NCBI RefSeq assembly: GCF_900103845.1
Contig: NZ_FNIJ01000006.1
Coordinates: forward strand, 1 to 64,000
Length of the DNA: 64,000 nucleotides
Reading direction: 5' to 3'
DNA from: Pseudomonas jinjuensis
GTDB taxonomy: Bacteria; Pseudomonadota; Gammaproteobacteria; Pseudomonadales; Pseudomonadaceae
In this document: positions 10,437-18,910 of the stretch, one piece after another
Layout: each line of letters starts with the position of its first letter
How positions within the stretch are numbered: position 1 is the stretch's first letter
Notes under the pieces: generated by a model
Told to the model about the DNA's origin: nothing
Database searches by the model: none
What the model saw: the letters and a program-made list of their open reading frames with translations, nothing else
Program-made: the position numbers and the translations under genes

Positions 10437-11729
10437 TCACAGCACTGCCTGCAAGTCTTCGAGGGAATCGCCGTACAGGCCGAGAGCTCTTTCGCGCTGA
10501 CGCGGCAGGTGATAGGAGGGGAACAGATCGGTCGTCGGCTGGTAGCCGGCCAGCACCTCGCGCGCCACAGTGACCTTATGCACTTCGGTGGGGCCGTCGG
10601 CGAGGCCGAGGAAGAAGGAGTTGATCACGCTGTGCACGAACGGCATCTCGTCGGAGACCCCGATCGAACCATGCAGGTGCAGGGCTCGTGCCGCGATGTC
10701 GTGAAGCACCTTGGGCATCAGTGCCTTGACCGCGGCGATATCCTTGCGCACCCGCTTGTAGTCCTGGTGCTTGTCGATCAGCCAGGCCGTGCGCAGCACC
10801 AGCAGGCGGAACTGCTCCAGCTCCATCCAGCTGTCGGCGATCTTGTCCTGCACCAGCTGCTTCTTCGCCAGGCGCTCACCCTTGGTCACCCGCGAGAGCA
10901 CACGCTCGCAGGTCATGTCGAGGATCGCCTTGCACTCGCCGATGGTGCGCATCGCATGGTGGATACGGCCGCCGCCCAGGCGGGTCTGGGCCACCACGAA
11001 GGCCTGGCCTTCGCCACCGAGGATGTGGTCGGCCGGCACACGCACGCTGTTGTAGCGAAGGTAGCCATGGGTGGGCACCTTCTCAGAGGCGAAGCCTACG
11101 TCGCGGATGATTTCGAGGCCGGGCGTGCCGGCCGGGACAATGAACATCGACTGTGCGGAAATCAACGGTGCATCCGGATCGGTCACCGCCATGACAATGA
11201 AGAACTCCGCGAAGCGTGCGCTGGAGGAAAACCACTTCTCGCCATTGATCACCCATTCGTCACCGTCACGCACCGCGGTGGTGGTGAATACCTGCGGATC
11301 GGCGCCGCCCTGGGGCTCGGTCATCGAGAAGCAGGAAACGATCTCGCCGGCCAGCAACGGCTCGAGCCAGCGCTTCTTCTGCTCGGGCGTGCCGAAGTGG
11401 GCGAGGATTTCGGCGTTGCCACTGTCCGGCGCCTGGCAGCCGAAGACGATCGGTGCGAAATCGGAGCGGCCGAGAATCTCGTTCATCAGCCCCAGTTTCA
11501 CCTGGCCGAAGCCCTGCCCGCCAAGCTCGGGGCCCAGGTGACATGCCCAAAGACCACGGGCCTTGACCTCCTGCTGCAACGGCCGCACCAGGCGAATATT
11601 GGCTGGGTTCTTCACGTCGTAGGCGCAGTCCAGCACATGGTCGAGGGGCTCGACGCGGGTACGGACGAATTCATCGATCCAGTCGAGTTGCGCCTGGAAT
11701 TCGGCATCGGTTTCAAAAGACCAGCTCAT
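10437..11729 (-). CDS. acyl-CoA dehydrogenase, ACAD10/11-like
   Basis: This FAD-dependent acyl-CoA dehydrogenase-fold enzyme has 430 residues, the size of the ACAD10/11 C-terminal domain and of LvaC. FAD/substrate motifs include SMTEPQGGADP, GEKWFSSSA and the C-terminal GPTEVHKVTVARE. The usual catalytic Glu of short/medium-chain enzymes (IYEGT) is absent. In the relatives paired with APH kinases the enzyme acts on hydroxy- or phospho-acyl-CoA rather than doing plain alpha,beta-dehydrogenation. GGAGAAC precedes the ATG. It lies between an SDR gene (25-base gap) and the kinase gene, all co-directional. Confidence 0.9.
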   Translation of the reverse strand: MSWSFETDAEFQAQLDWIDEFVRTRVEPLDHVLDCAYDVKNPANIRLVRPLQQEVKARGLWACHLGPELGGQGFGQVKLGLMNEILGRSDFAPIVFGCQAPDSGNAEILAHFGTPEQKKRWLEPLLAGEIVSCFSMTEPQGGADPQVFTTTAVRDGDEWVINGEKWFSSSARFAEFFIVMAVTDPDAPLISAQSMFIVPAGTPGLEIIRDVGFASEKVPTHGYLRYNSVRVPADHILGGEGQAFVVAQTRLGGGRIHHAMRTIGECKAILDMTCERVLSRVTKGERLAKKQLVQDKIADSWMELEQFRLLVLRTAWLIDKHQDYKRVRKDIAAVKALMPKVLHDIAARALHLHGSIGVSDEMPFVHSVINSFFLGLADGPTEVHKVTVAREVLAGYQPTTDLFPSYHLPRQRERALGLYGDSLEDLQAVL

Positions 11730-11754
11730 GGGTAGTTCTCCAGAAAAATCAGGG

Positions 11755-12525
11755 TCAGGCCAGGGTCAGGCCGCCGTCGACGATCAAGGTCTGTCCGACG
11801 ATGTAGGAGGCCAAGGGCGACGCGAGGAAGACGACGGCACCGGCCATTTCCTCGGGAAGCCCGGTACGGCCGAGCGGGATGCGGCCAAGCAACGCGGCGA
11901 GGCGCGTCGGGACCTCGGTGGTTACCTTGGTCAGCTTGGTCTCGACCAGCCCGGGAGCGATGCCGTTGACGCGGATACCCTCGCCCGCCCAGGCCTCTCC
12001 GAGGCTGGCTGTCAGGCCGACGACCGCGTGCTTGGAGGCCGAATAGGCCGGGTTGCCACGCGCGGAACGGAAACCGGTGGTGGAACTGAGAGTCACCACC
12101 GAACCCCGGCTCTCGCGCAGCATCGGCTGGAACTTCAGTGCGCAGGCCATCTGGCTGGCCAGGTTGACCTGCACCACCTTGTCGAAGCCTTCCATGGCGA
12201 ACTCGGCGCGCTTGTAGAGGACGATGCCCTGGGCAAGCACCAGTACGTCGAGACGCTCAAAGGCGGGCTGGGCGGCCTCGATGGCAGCCTGGGTGGACAC
12301 ATCCACCTGGGCGTAGTGCAGGCCTGTCAGGTCGGAGCCCTCGTCCGGGTGGTAGTCGCCGGCCCCGGCCCGTGTGCCCCAGACGTGTACCTCGGCACCG
12401 AGGCGGCGGAAGGCCTGGGCGATGCCATTGCCAATACCGCTGGAGCCACCGACCACCAGCACGGTCTTGCCGCTGAAGTCGAGGGCGGTGGCGAAATTCG
12501 GGGGAATGGGAGACGAAATTGTCAT
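11755..12525 (-). CDS. SDR family oxidoreductase
   Basis: This NAD(P)-dependent short-chain dehydrogenase has 256 residues. The Rossmann motif VGGSSGIGNGI is near residue 25, the catalytic Ser lies in LSSTTGF, and YSASK supplies Tyr and Lys (about 160-164). The C-terminal VDGG box is complete. The frame is open further upstream to 12600, but ATG 12525 fits the family start; the ribosome site is weak. Its operon position matches that of LvaD, which oxidises a 3-hydroxyacyl-CoA in the levulinate pathway. The same role is possible but not proven. Confidence 0.87.
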   Translation of the reverse strand: MTISSPIPPNFATALDFSGKTVLVVGGSSGIGNGIAQAFRRLGAEVHVWGTRAGAGDYHPDEGSDLTGLHYAQVDVSTQAAIEAAQPAFERLDVLVLAQGIVLYKRAEFAMEGFDKVVQVNLASQMACALKFQPMLRESRGSVVTLSSTTGFRSARGNPAYSASKHAVVGLTASLGEAWAGEGIRVNGIAPGLVETKLTKVTTEVPTRLAALLGRIPLGRTGLPEEMAGAVVFLASPLASYIVGQTLIVDGGLTLA

Positions 12526-12609
12526 GCTGTGTACAGTCTCTTCAGATGGAGTGGAACACCGGTTGCTCCGCCGGCATCGCCGACGCGATGGTCGTCGCAT
12601 CCGCCGCGG

Positions 12610-13371
12610 TCAGGCGGCGGTCATGCCGCCGTCCACCGCCAGCGCCTGGCCGGTGGTGAAACTGGCGCCGTCGCTGCACAGGAACAGCACGGCGGCGGCG
12701 ATCTCTTCGGGCTGCCCCACGCGACGAATCGGGTGCATGGCGGCGGACCGCTCCGGTATTTGCGGGTCGTGCTCGGCCATCTGCCGATACATCGGTGTGT
12801 CGATCACTCCAGGACAAATGGCATTCACCCGGATGCCCTTCTTCGCGTACTCAATCGCTGCCGACCGGGTCAGGCCAATCACCGCATGCTTGGAGGCCGC
12901 GTAGATACCCATCTTCACCACCCCCTGCAGGCCGGCGACCGAAGCCGTGTTGACGATGGCACCACCGCCCTGGGCGAGCATCTGCTGCAGCTGGTGCTTC
13001 ATGCACAGCCAGACGCCCTTGACGTTGGCGTCCATGATGGAGTCGAACACGGCCTCGCTGCTGTCGGCCATGCGTCCCTTTTCCCGCTCGATACCCGCGT
13101 TGTTGAAGGCGTAATCGAGTCGGCCGTAAAGGCCCACGGTCCGTTCCACCAGCGACTTCACCTCGGCTTCGCTCGCCACATTGCAGCGAACGAATGCCGC
13201 CTCCCCTCCATTCTGCCGGATCAGCCTCACCGTCTCCTCGCCCCCTTCGACGTTGAGATCGCTGACAACCACCTTGAGACCTTCGGCAGCGAACGCTTGG
13301 GCGGTCGAGCGCCCGATGCCGCCTGCCGCGCCAGTGACCAGGGCGACCTGACCAGAGAAATTCATAACCAT
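12610..13371 (-). CDS. SDR family oxidoreductase
   Basis: This classical short-chain dehydrogenase has 253 residues, with TGAAGGIGRS for cofactor binding, NNAG, Ser in NTASVAG and the YAASKHA catalytic pair. The Asp of VVSDLN after the second strand predicts NAD preference. The start MVMNFSG is chosen because AGGAG lies six bases before ATG 13371; the longer open frame upstream consists of pseudogene debris. It resembles cyclohexanol/3-hydroxyacyl-CoA type SDRs, and the substrate is unknown. It is the first intact gene of the SDR-SDR-ACAD-kinase operon. Confidence 0.87.
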   Translation of the reverse strand: MVMNFSGQVALVTGAAGGIGRSTAQAFAAEGLKVVVSDLNVEGGEETVRLIRQNGGEAAFVRCNVASEAEVKSLVERTVGLYGRLDYAFNNAGIEREKGRMADSSEAVFDSIMDANVKGVWLCMKHQLQQMLAQGGGAIVNTASVAGLQGVVKMGIYAASKHAVIGLTRSAAIEYAKKGIRVNAICPGVIDTPMYRQMAEHDPQIPERSAAMHPIRRVGQPEEIAAAVLFLCSDGASFTTGQALAVDGGMTAA

Positions 13372-13513
13372 GCATTGCTCCTGTGGGCGGCGCCTGGCGC
13401 CGCTGTTGTCGTGAAACTCCGGACCTCCGGCGACGTACGAATCATGCGAAGTACCGAGTGCAGTACGGCATCCGTTGCAATGAGAGCGCTGAACAGCCGG
13501 CGAGCCACGGTGA

Positions 13514-13646
13514 TCAGAGTTCCCAAGGCCCCCCGCCACAGACCAGGGTCTGCCCGGAGACATAATCGGATTCGGCTATGCGCAGCAGGTACACCGCGAC
13601 CAGAACCGGTGACCAGAGCCACTTTGCCTTCAGGCCTTTTCATCAT
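13514..13646 (-). pseudogene. internally deleted SDR remnant
   Basis: The minus strand encodes an SDR N-terminus (MMKRPEGKVALVTGSGRG) that jumps in another frame to an SDR C-terminus (VYLLRIAESDYVSGQTLVC) and ends after a further frameshift. About 230 codons between are missing. Both ends match the intact SDRs at 22630-23460 and 27201-28031, so this is the wreck of a third paralogue. It retains an AGGAAG ribosome site. Confidence 0.8.
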
Positions 13647-13698
13647 TCTTCCTCGTTCTGGAACTGTGGACGCCCCCTGGCAGCAGCCACGCGGGGAG

Positions 13699-13790
13699 TC
13701 ACGCGACACCGTGCCTCCGGATCGGCCAGAAAGGCTTGCGTAACGCGGTTTTCAGTACCTTGCCGACAACGGACAGCGGCAGGCTTTCGC
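13699..13790 (-). pseudogene. C-terminal remnant of an AMP-dependent acyl-CoA ligase
   Basis: About 30 codons read SLPLSVVGKVLKTALRKPFW and end in a stop. This closely matches the last 30 residues of the two intact ligases (23607 and 19850 genes), including the catalytic Lys region GKVLKT. The rest of the gene is gone. It lies just upstream of the SDR remnant, in the same order as the intact ligase-SDR junction at 23.5 kb. Confidence 0.8.
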
Positions 13791-14162
13791 CAAACCCGGT
13801 CGATGCGTGATCTGCATTGGTAAGGAACTGTCCGGCAAGGTAGCCAGCCGATCGCGGCTCGCCCCCACTCGAGTAGGGGTGAATTCCCCACCCCCACCCA
13901 TCAGCGAACGCCGCGATACGCCAGGCGACGCTCACCAGCGGCCACTGGCCCATTGCAGGAAGTGGCCAGGTCACCGGGACCTTGTACCCTTACAGGTTGA
14001 GCAGGGGAGTATCCTTGCGCTTGGAGGTAGCTCTTGAAGTCTTCATGCCGGAGCGGTTATTGGTAAATAACTGTCCTGCGCAGCATCCATGCCATGCATG
14101 GGGTGTACCCACTCCACTACGGGCGATCACCCCCTTCATCGAATTACAACAAGTGTCGCTTC
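13791..14162. other. intergenic region upstream of the LuxR-type regulator
   Basis: I see no credible gene. The stretch must contain the promoter of the regulator on the plus strand. It has a C-rich tract (about 13882-13897) of a type that recurs at 18.89, 30.30 and 31.85 kb. The function of that tract is unknown. Confidence 0.5.
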
Positions 14163-16853
14163 ATGAACCCGATGCCCCAATTGATCACCACCAAGTTCGC
14201 ACCGCCTCGCATCAGCAGCCATGCGGTGCCACGCGAGCAGCTGCTCGAACGCCTGGGCAAGGCACACAACGCCCGCCTGGTGCTGGTGACCGGCGGTGCC
14301 GGCTATGGCAAGACCACCCTGCTGGCGCAGTGGAGGCAAATCCTGATCCGGGAGGGGGCCGATGTGGCCTGGCTATCGCTGGCGCCTGAAGACGAGACCT
14401 TGAGCCTCTTCGGCGCCGACCTGCTGGGCACCCTGCTGCAAGCGGGCCTGCCGCTGGAAGACAACCTGTTCAAACTGCTCGAGGCCGGTACGCAGGAAGG
14501 TGCGCGGGCCTTTGCATCGGTACTGATCAATACCATCGCACGGGTCAGCGCACGCCTGTACCTGATCCTCGACGACTTCCAGCATGCCAGGGACCCGCGC
14601 ATCACTGCGATGATGCAACTGCTGATCGACCGGGCTCCCACCAACCTTCACCTTGTGCTTGCCTCGCGTGACATGCCTGGCCTCCTGCTGGGCAGGCTCC
14701 GCGGCATGGGGGAAGTGTGCGAGATCGCCAGTTCCGAACTGGGCTTCAGCTTCCGGGAGTCAGAGGCATTCCTCAAAGCCTGCCTGGGCGACGACGTCAA
14801 ACTGGATGTTGCCCATTCGATTCACGACATCGCCGCCGGGTGGCCGATCGGACTGCAACTGATGGCGAACGCACTGAAAGGCAGCCCCCGCAAACAGGCG
14901 CTGACTCCCTTGCCGCAATACCAGGCGGGACTTGCCGACTATCTGGCCGAGGAAGTCCTCGCCCCACTGCCGCAGGCGCTGATCGACTTCCTGCAAAAGA
15001 TCGCGATTCTCCGTCGCTTCAATGCGGCCGTCGCGGCTCATGTGGCGGACTCGCTTGATGCATCGGAGCTGATTGCAACGCTCCAGACGCAGAACCTGTT
15101 CGTGCTGCCGGCCGGAAACGAGGGTGGGCATCAGTGGTACCGGCTGCATCCCTTGTTCGCCGAGTTCCTCGGTCAACGCCTGGCCGCCTCGCCAGTCGAT
15201 GTTGGCCTCCTGCACCGCAAGGCTGCGCAATGGTTCGAGGGCGCCGGCCTGATTGCCGAGGCCGCGCGCCATGCCATCCTCTGCGAAGACCTGGATGTCC
15301 TCATCGAATTGCTGGAGCGCTCCCAAGGCTCCTACCACAGCGTCAGCAACCTCAATCAGTACACGCGCTGGCTCGACAGCGTGCCTCTGGAGCGGCTGGC
15401 CCAGCACCCCGGTATCCTGCTCATGGGGGCTTGGAGCTGCCTGCTGCTGGTGCAGACCGACAAGGCGGAAACCTGGCTTAACGCGCTCGAAACAACCCAG
15501 ACGACCACGACCTGGACGCCGCACATCAGCCTGGTCAGGGCAACCATCGCACTGCAGCGCGACGACCTGGCCCGCTGTTTCGCCTTGCTCGAGACTCTGG
15601 AAGGCCGGCAGTTCACCCACCCGCTCTACGAACAGGTACGCAGCGCCATGTACCTCATGTGCCTCGCGTACATGGGGATGCATGACCGGGCTCGACAATA
15701 CTTCAACGCGCCACGTACGCGACCGTTGCACGCCAGCACTGACGAGATCGCCTTGATCTTCCAGGCCACGGGGGCCCATGCGGCATTCATCGAGGGCGAC
15801 ATCCTGGAAGCCGAGCGTCTGGCCAGCGACGCGCTGCACCGCGCTGAACGGTTCCATGGCAAAGGTTCGGTCAGCGCCTGCAATTGCGCCGTGGTCCTGG
15901 CGGAAGCGCTCTACGAGGGCGATCGCATCGACGATGCGCGAGAGGCGATCACCAACCGCCTCGGCATGCTGCATTTCTCCACACCGACCTACATGATTCG
16001 TACGGCGGTCTGCTACATACGCCTGCAATACCATCAGGAAGGGGCACAGCGGGCACTGGACTACCTGACTAGGAAGATCTCCGGTTTCCGCGCCCTGGGT
16101 TGCCCGCGCGGTATTGCCAACATGCTGGTCGAGCAAGTACGCATCCTGCTGGGCAATGGTGACTGGCGGCAAAGCGAGGGGCCGCAGAAGGCGCTGGATG
16201 GCCTCGCCCAGGAGCATCAGAACCAGCAGACGCCAGTCGATGCCGAGATCGTTGCGCTCGCCACCCTCTCCCGAGCACGGCTGACATTGGCGAGACAGGA
16301 ACCCGAGCAGGCGCTGAAGCTGGTCGACGACGCCCAACAGATTGCCGACCGCTACCAGCGCGGACAGTGGCAGGCACAGGCTGGTGTGCTGCGCGCCCTG
16401 GCTCTGGAGGCACTTGGCCGGGAGAGCGACGCCATGCAACTGCTGCGTGGGCTTCTCGATCAGGCTTACCGCAAAGGCCTGATACGCTCCTTGCTGGATG
16501 AAGGGAAACCCTTGCGCGAGCTGCTGCTGCGCCTGGATTGCCGGGATGACGCCGTGCTGGAGAGCTTCCGCCTGCGCCTGGCCGACGCAGCCCTGCAGGC
16601 GATCCCCAGCCCTTCCGGCACACCGCAGGGCGCACAGGCACTCAGCGCGGGAGAAAGCAACCTCCTCACCAAGCGGGAACAGCAGATCATCGAATTGCTG
16701 GAACAATCGATGTCCAACAAGCGCATTGCCCAGACGCTCAACCTGAGCCTGGAAACGGTCAAGTGGAACCTGAAGAACATCTACGCCAAGCTGGGCGTGG
16801 CCGGGCGCTACGAAGCGATCATCGCGGCCCGCCAGCAGATGGAAGACGACTGA
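14163..16853 (+). CDS. MalT-like LuxR family ATP-dependent transcriptional activator
   Basis: This large STAND-type regulator has 896 residues. The N-terminal NTPase has Walker A GGAGYGKTT (44-52) and Walker B LILDDF near 135. A long helical TPR-like sensor region follows. The C-terminal LuxR HTH (about 835-893) contains LTKREQQIIELL and NKRIAQTLNLSLETVKWNL. MalT and AlkS bind ATP plus an inducer, oligomerise and activate catabolic operons. It is the only regulator inside the acyl-CoA cluster, so it is the obvious candidate activator. ATG 14163 is chosen because the protein starts there like other MalT/AlkS relatives; the ribosome site is poor. Confidence 0.9.
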   Translation: MNPMPQLITTKFAPPRISSHAVPREQLLERLGKAHNARLVLVTGGAGYGKTTLLAQWRQILIREGADVAWLSLAPEDETLSLFGADLLGTLLQAGLPLEDNLFKLLEAGTQEGARAFASVLINTIARVSARLYLILDDFQHARDPRITAMMQLLIDRAPTNLHLVLASRDMPGLLLGRLRGMGEVCEIASSELGFSFRESEAFLKACLGDDVKLDVAHSIHDIAAGWPIGLQLMANALKGSPRKQALTPLPQYQAGLADYLAEEVLAPLPQALIDFLQKIAILRRFNAAVAAHVADSLDASELIATLQTQNLFVLPAGNEGGHQWYRLHPLFAEFLGQRLAASPVDVGLLHRKAAQWFEGAGLIAEAARHAILCEDLDVLIELLERSQGSYHSVSNLNQYTRWLDSVPLERLAQHPGILLMGAWSCLLLVQTDKAETWLNALETTQTTTTWTPHISLVRATIALQRDDLARCFALLETLEGRQFTHPLYEQVRSAMYLMCLAYMGMHDRARQYFNAPRTRPLHASTDEIALIFQATGAHAAFIEGDILEAERLASDALHRAERFHGKGSVSACNCAVVLAEALYEGDRIDDAREAITNRLGMLHFSTPTYMIRTAVCYIRLQYHQEGAQRALDYLTRKISGFRALGCPRGIANMLVEQVRILLGNGDWRQSEGPQKALDGLAQEHQNQQTPVDAEIVALATLSRARLTLARQEPEQALKLVDDAQQIADRYQRGQWQAQAGVLRALALEALGRESDAMQLLRGLLDQAYRKGLIRSLLDEGKPLRELLLRLDCRDDAVLESFRLRLADAALQAIPSPSGTPQGAQALSAGESNLLTKREQQIIELLEQSMSNKRIAQTLNLSLETVKWNLKNIYAKLGVAGRYEAIIAARQQMEDD

Positions 16854-16879
16854 GCCGAGCCGACATAGACTCGAAAGCC

Positions 16880-16900
16880 AGGCCGGCCTCGTACCGGCCT
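16880..16900. terminator. convergent hairpin between regulator and MBL gene
   Basis: AGGCCGG and CCGGCCT (16880-16886, 16894-16900) enclose a 7-base loop. It lies between the converging luxR-type and MBL genes and overlaps the MBL stop codon. There is no strong U-tract. Confidence 0.5.
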
Positions 16901-17762
16901 AGCAATCCATGCGCACGATGGCCGGGTGCTGGTCGTATGGCTGATAGCGTGACTGCCTGTCGCGTAACACTCTGATCATCGCCGTGCCAGGGTCCCGGCT
17001 GAGTACCAGACGTCCGCCGCTAGCCACGAGATGATCGAGCAACTGCTCCTTCTCATCGACTAGGTATTCGGGATTGCGATCGAACGAACTGGTGATATCC
17101 AGACGGAGCCAATGGATGCCCGGCACTAGATCCCCAGCGAACACCACAGCGCCGCCTGGCATCGCGATTTCAGGCAGCAATTGCCCAGGCGTATAACCGT
17201 CGCTGACATGGAAATGCCAGTCCGTACCGAAATCGGCGCATTGCCTGCCTTCAATTAGTTCTAGACGGCCGCTTTCCTCCAAGTGATCCAGGAGCTGTGG
17301 AACGAACAGAGCCCGGTCGCGGGGATGCGGATGGCATGCGCGCATCCAATGGCGCCTGCCGACAAAGTACCGGGCCGCAGGAAACAACAGTCGTGGCGTA
17401 TCACCGTCGTGCACGGCCGCTTGCAGCTCCGCGGATAGGAAGGCGTGCAGATGGGTCAGCACCACCCCTTGGATATCTCGCTCGCCGAGGCCAAGTGCCT
17501 GCAGGCCGTCGAGCAGCCCCTTCCTATAGGGCTGGCAACGACAGGTGCGTGACGGTGGAGCCAACAGGGCATCGCTTCCCGCCAGCACCAGAATGTTTCG
17601 CCCGGCTTCCTGTACCAGCAGTGCCCGGGACTCCAGCCGTACACGGTTATGGTCGTCCGGCCTGAGCCAATCGACCCAGCACTGACGAGGCAGGGCGCCG
17701 AACACGGCTCCGCCGTCGAGCAGGCGGGCAGGTCCGAACAGTGTTGAGAGTTTGCGGTTCAC
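16899..17762 (-). CDS. metallo-beta-lactamase-fold protein with degenerate metal sites
   Basis: The 287-residue protein is colinear with MBL-fold hydrolases, but most zinc ligands are lost. The HxHxDH motif reads H104-L-H106-A-F-L, the GHTPG histidine is Tyr190, and the last HD is Arg256-Asp257. Only His104, His106 and Asp211 (FAGD) remain. The frame is intact over its full length, so it is not a simple pseudogene. It may be a non-catalytic binding or regulatory protein, or a single-metal enzyme. It lies between the regulator and a crotonase gene on the minus strand. The function is unknown. Confidence 0.75.
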   Translation of the reverse strand: MNRKLSTLFGPARLLDGGAVFGALPRQCWVDWLRPDDHNRVRLESRALLVQEAGRNILVLAGSDALLAPPSRTCRCQPYRKGLLDGLQALGLGERDIQGVVLTHLHAFLSAELQAAVHDGDTPRLLFPAARYFVGRRHWMRACHPHPRDRALFVPQLLDHLEESGRLELIEGRQCADFGTDWHFHVSDGYTPGQLLPEIAMPGGAVVFAGDLVPGIHWLRLDITSSFDRNPEYLVDEKEQLLDHLVASGGRLVLSRDPGTAMIRVLRDRQSRYQPYDQHPAIVRMDC

Positions 17763-17871
17763 GTCGATCGACCTCTACACCCGTCTTCATGTTTCAGGCG
17801 GAACCGGCCCTGTTCAGGCCGATGGCCTGATGCCGCAGCGCAGGGTGGCGGCGATGCGGCTTCGGCCTGCC

Positions 17872-18678
17872 TCAATCGCGCCCGGCGAACTCCGGCTCGC
17901 GCTTGTCGAAGAAGGCCTGGACGCCCTCCTCGAAGGTCGGCAGATCCAGCAGCTCGCCCTGGCGATCCGCCTCGTAGGCGAGCTGGCCCGCCAGGTCGTT
18001 GCGACTGGCCGCGTCGAACGCCCTGCGCGCCTCAACCACGCCATGGGCCGGTAGGCGGGAAAGCTGCAGGGCCAGATTCATGGCTGTCTCCGGCAATTGC
18101 TCGTCATCGACGCAGGCATGGACCATGCCCCAGTGCTCGGCCTGTTCCGCCGACCAGCGCTCGCCGGTAAGCGACAGTGCAAGCGCACGTGCGCTGCCCA
18201 GCATGCGCTGGAGGAACCAGGTTCCACCGAGGTCAGGAATCAGGCCGAGCTTGGTGACGAAGGGCAGGTAGAAGTAGGCCGAGCGTGCAGCGACTATGAC
18301 ATCACCGGCCAGCGCAATGCCCACCGCGCCACCGGCCACGCCGCCATTGAGCGCGACCACGACCGGCACCGGCAATTCGCGCAGCTCGGCCGTCACCTTG
18401 TTGAACACGTTGCGCATCATCCTGGCGACGTTCTCGCCGCGGCTGAGGCCCAGGTCGTTCTTCCGGGTGAGCGCATCCAGGTCGGCACCAGCGCTGAACA
18501 ACCTGCCGTTGGCGGTCAGCAACAAGGCGCGTACCGCCTTGTCGCGGCGCACCTCGGCCAGGGCGTCGAGCACCTCCAGAAGCATGGCTTCGCTGAGCGC
18601 ATTCAGGGATTTCGGCTGGTTCAAGGTGATGACGGCAACGGCGCCTTCCCTGGCGCAGGTAATCGACTGGTAACTCAT
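17872..18678 (-). CDS. enoyl-CoA hydratase/isomerase family protein
   Basis: This crotonase-fold enzyme has 268 residues. The oxyanion-hole segments are SAGADL and GGVAGGAVGIAL, followed by LGLIPDLGGTWFL, where the Asp is typical of PaaG-like isomerases. It lacks the pair of Glu residues of a classic hydratase, so an isomerase or a specialised hydratase is likely. ATG 18678 is preferred to the open frame up to 18747, which runs into a terminator. A minus-strand terminator lies just upstream, so it needs its own promoter or read-through. Confidence 0.85.
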   Translation of the reverse strand: MSYQSITCAREGAVAVITLNQPKSLNALSEAMLLEVLDALAEVRRDKAVRALLLTANGRLFSAGADLDALTRKNDLGLSRGENVARMMRNVFNKVTAELRELPVPVVVALNGGVAGGAVGIALAGDVIVAARSAYFYLPFVTKLGLIPDLGGTWFLQRMLGSARALALSLTGERWSAEQAEHWGMVHACVDDEQLPETAMNLALQLSRLPAHGVVEARRAFDAASRNDLAGQLAYEADRQGELLDLPTFEEGVQAFFDKREPEFAGRD

Positions 18679-18706
18679 GACTGGCACCCGATGGTTGATT
18701 GCTGGC

Positions 18707-18734
18707 AAAAAAAAAGCCGGGCCGCGAGGCCCGG
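18707..18734 (-). terminator. intrinsic terminator after the 18911-19804 crotonase gene
   Basis: On the minus strand, CCGGGCC-tcgc-GGCCCGG is followed by C and a run of nine T. This is a strong terminator ending the transcript that arrives from the ligase/ACAD operon. Confidence 0.85.
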
Positions 18735-18910
18735 AAAGGATGACCACAACGCACTACAGGCAGTCCGGCCGCCGGTCCCAAAGGACCTGCGTCTCCAGGC
18801 GGAGAGCCAACCCGAGGGTGAGTTGGTCGGGACGACCGGGGACCAGATTAGAGGCGGGACCCGGCTCGGCCACCGCTCATGGAGAGGGGACCTCCCCCAC
18901 CCCACCCTGC

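Noticed and set aside
11728..13743. 671-codon plus-strand open frame opposite the two SDR genes
   Set aside because: The composition (His, Gly, Gln, Arg) and lack of domains mark it as an antisense shadow of the SDR genes.
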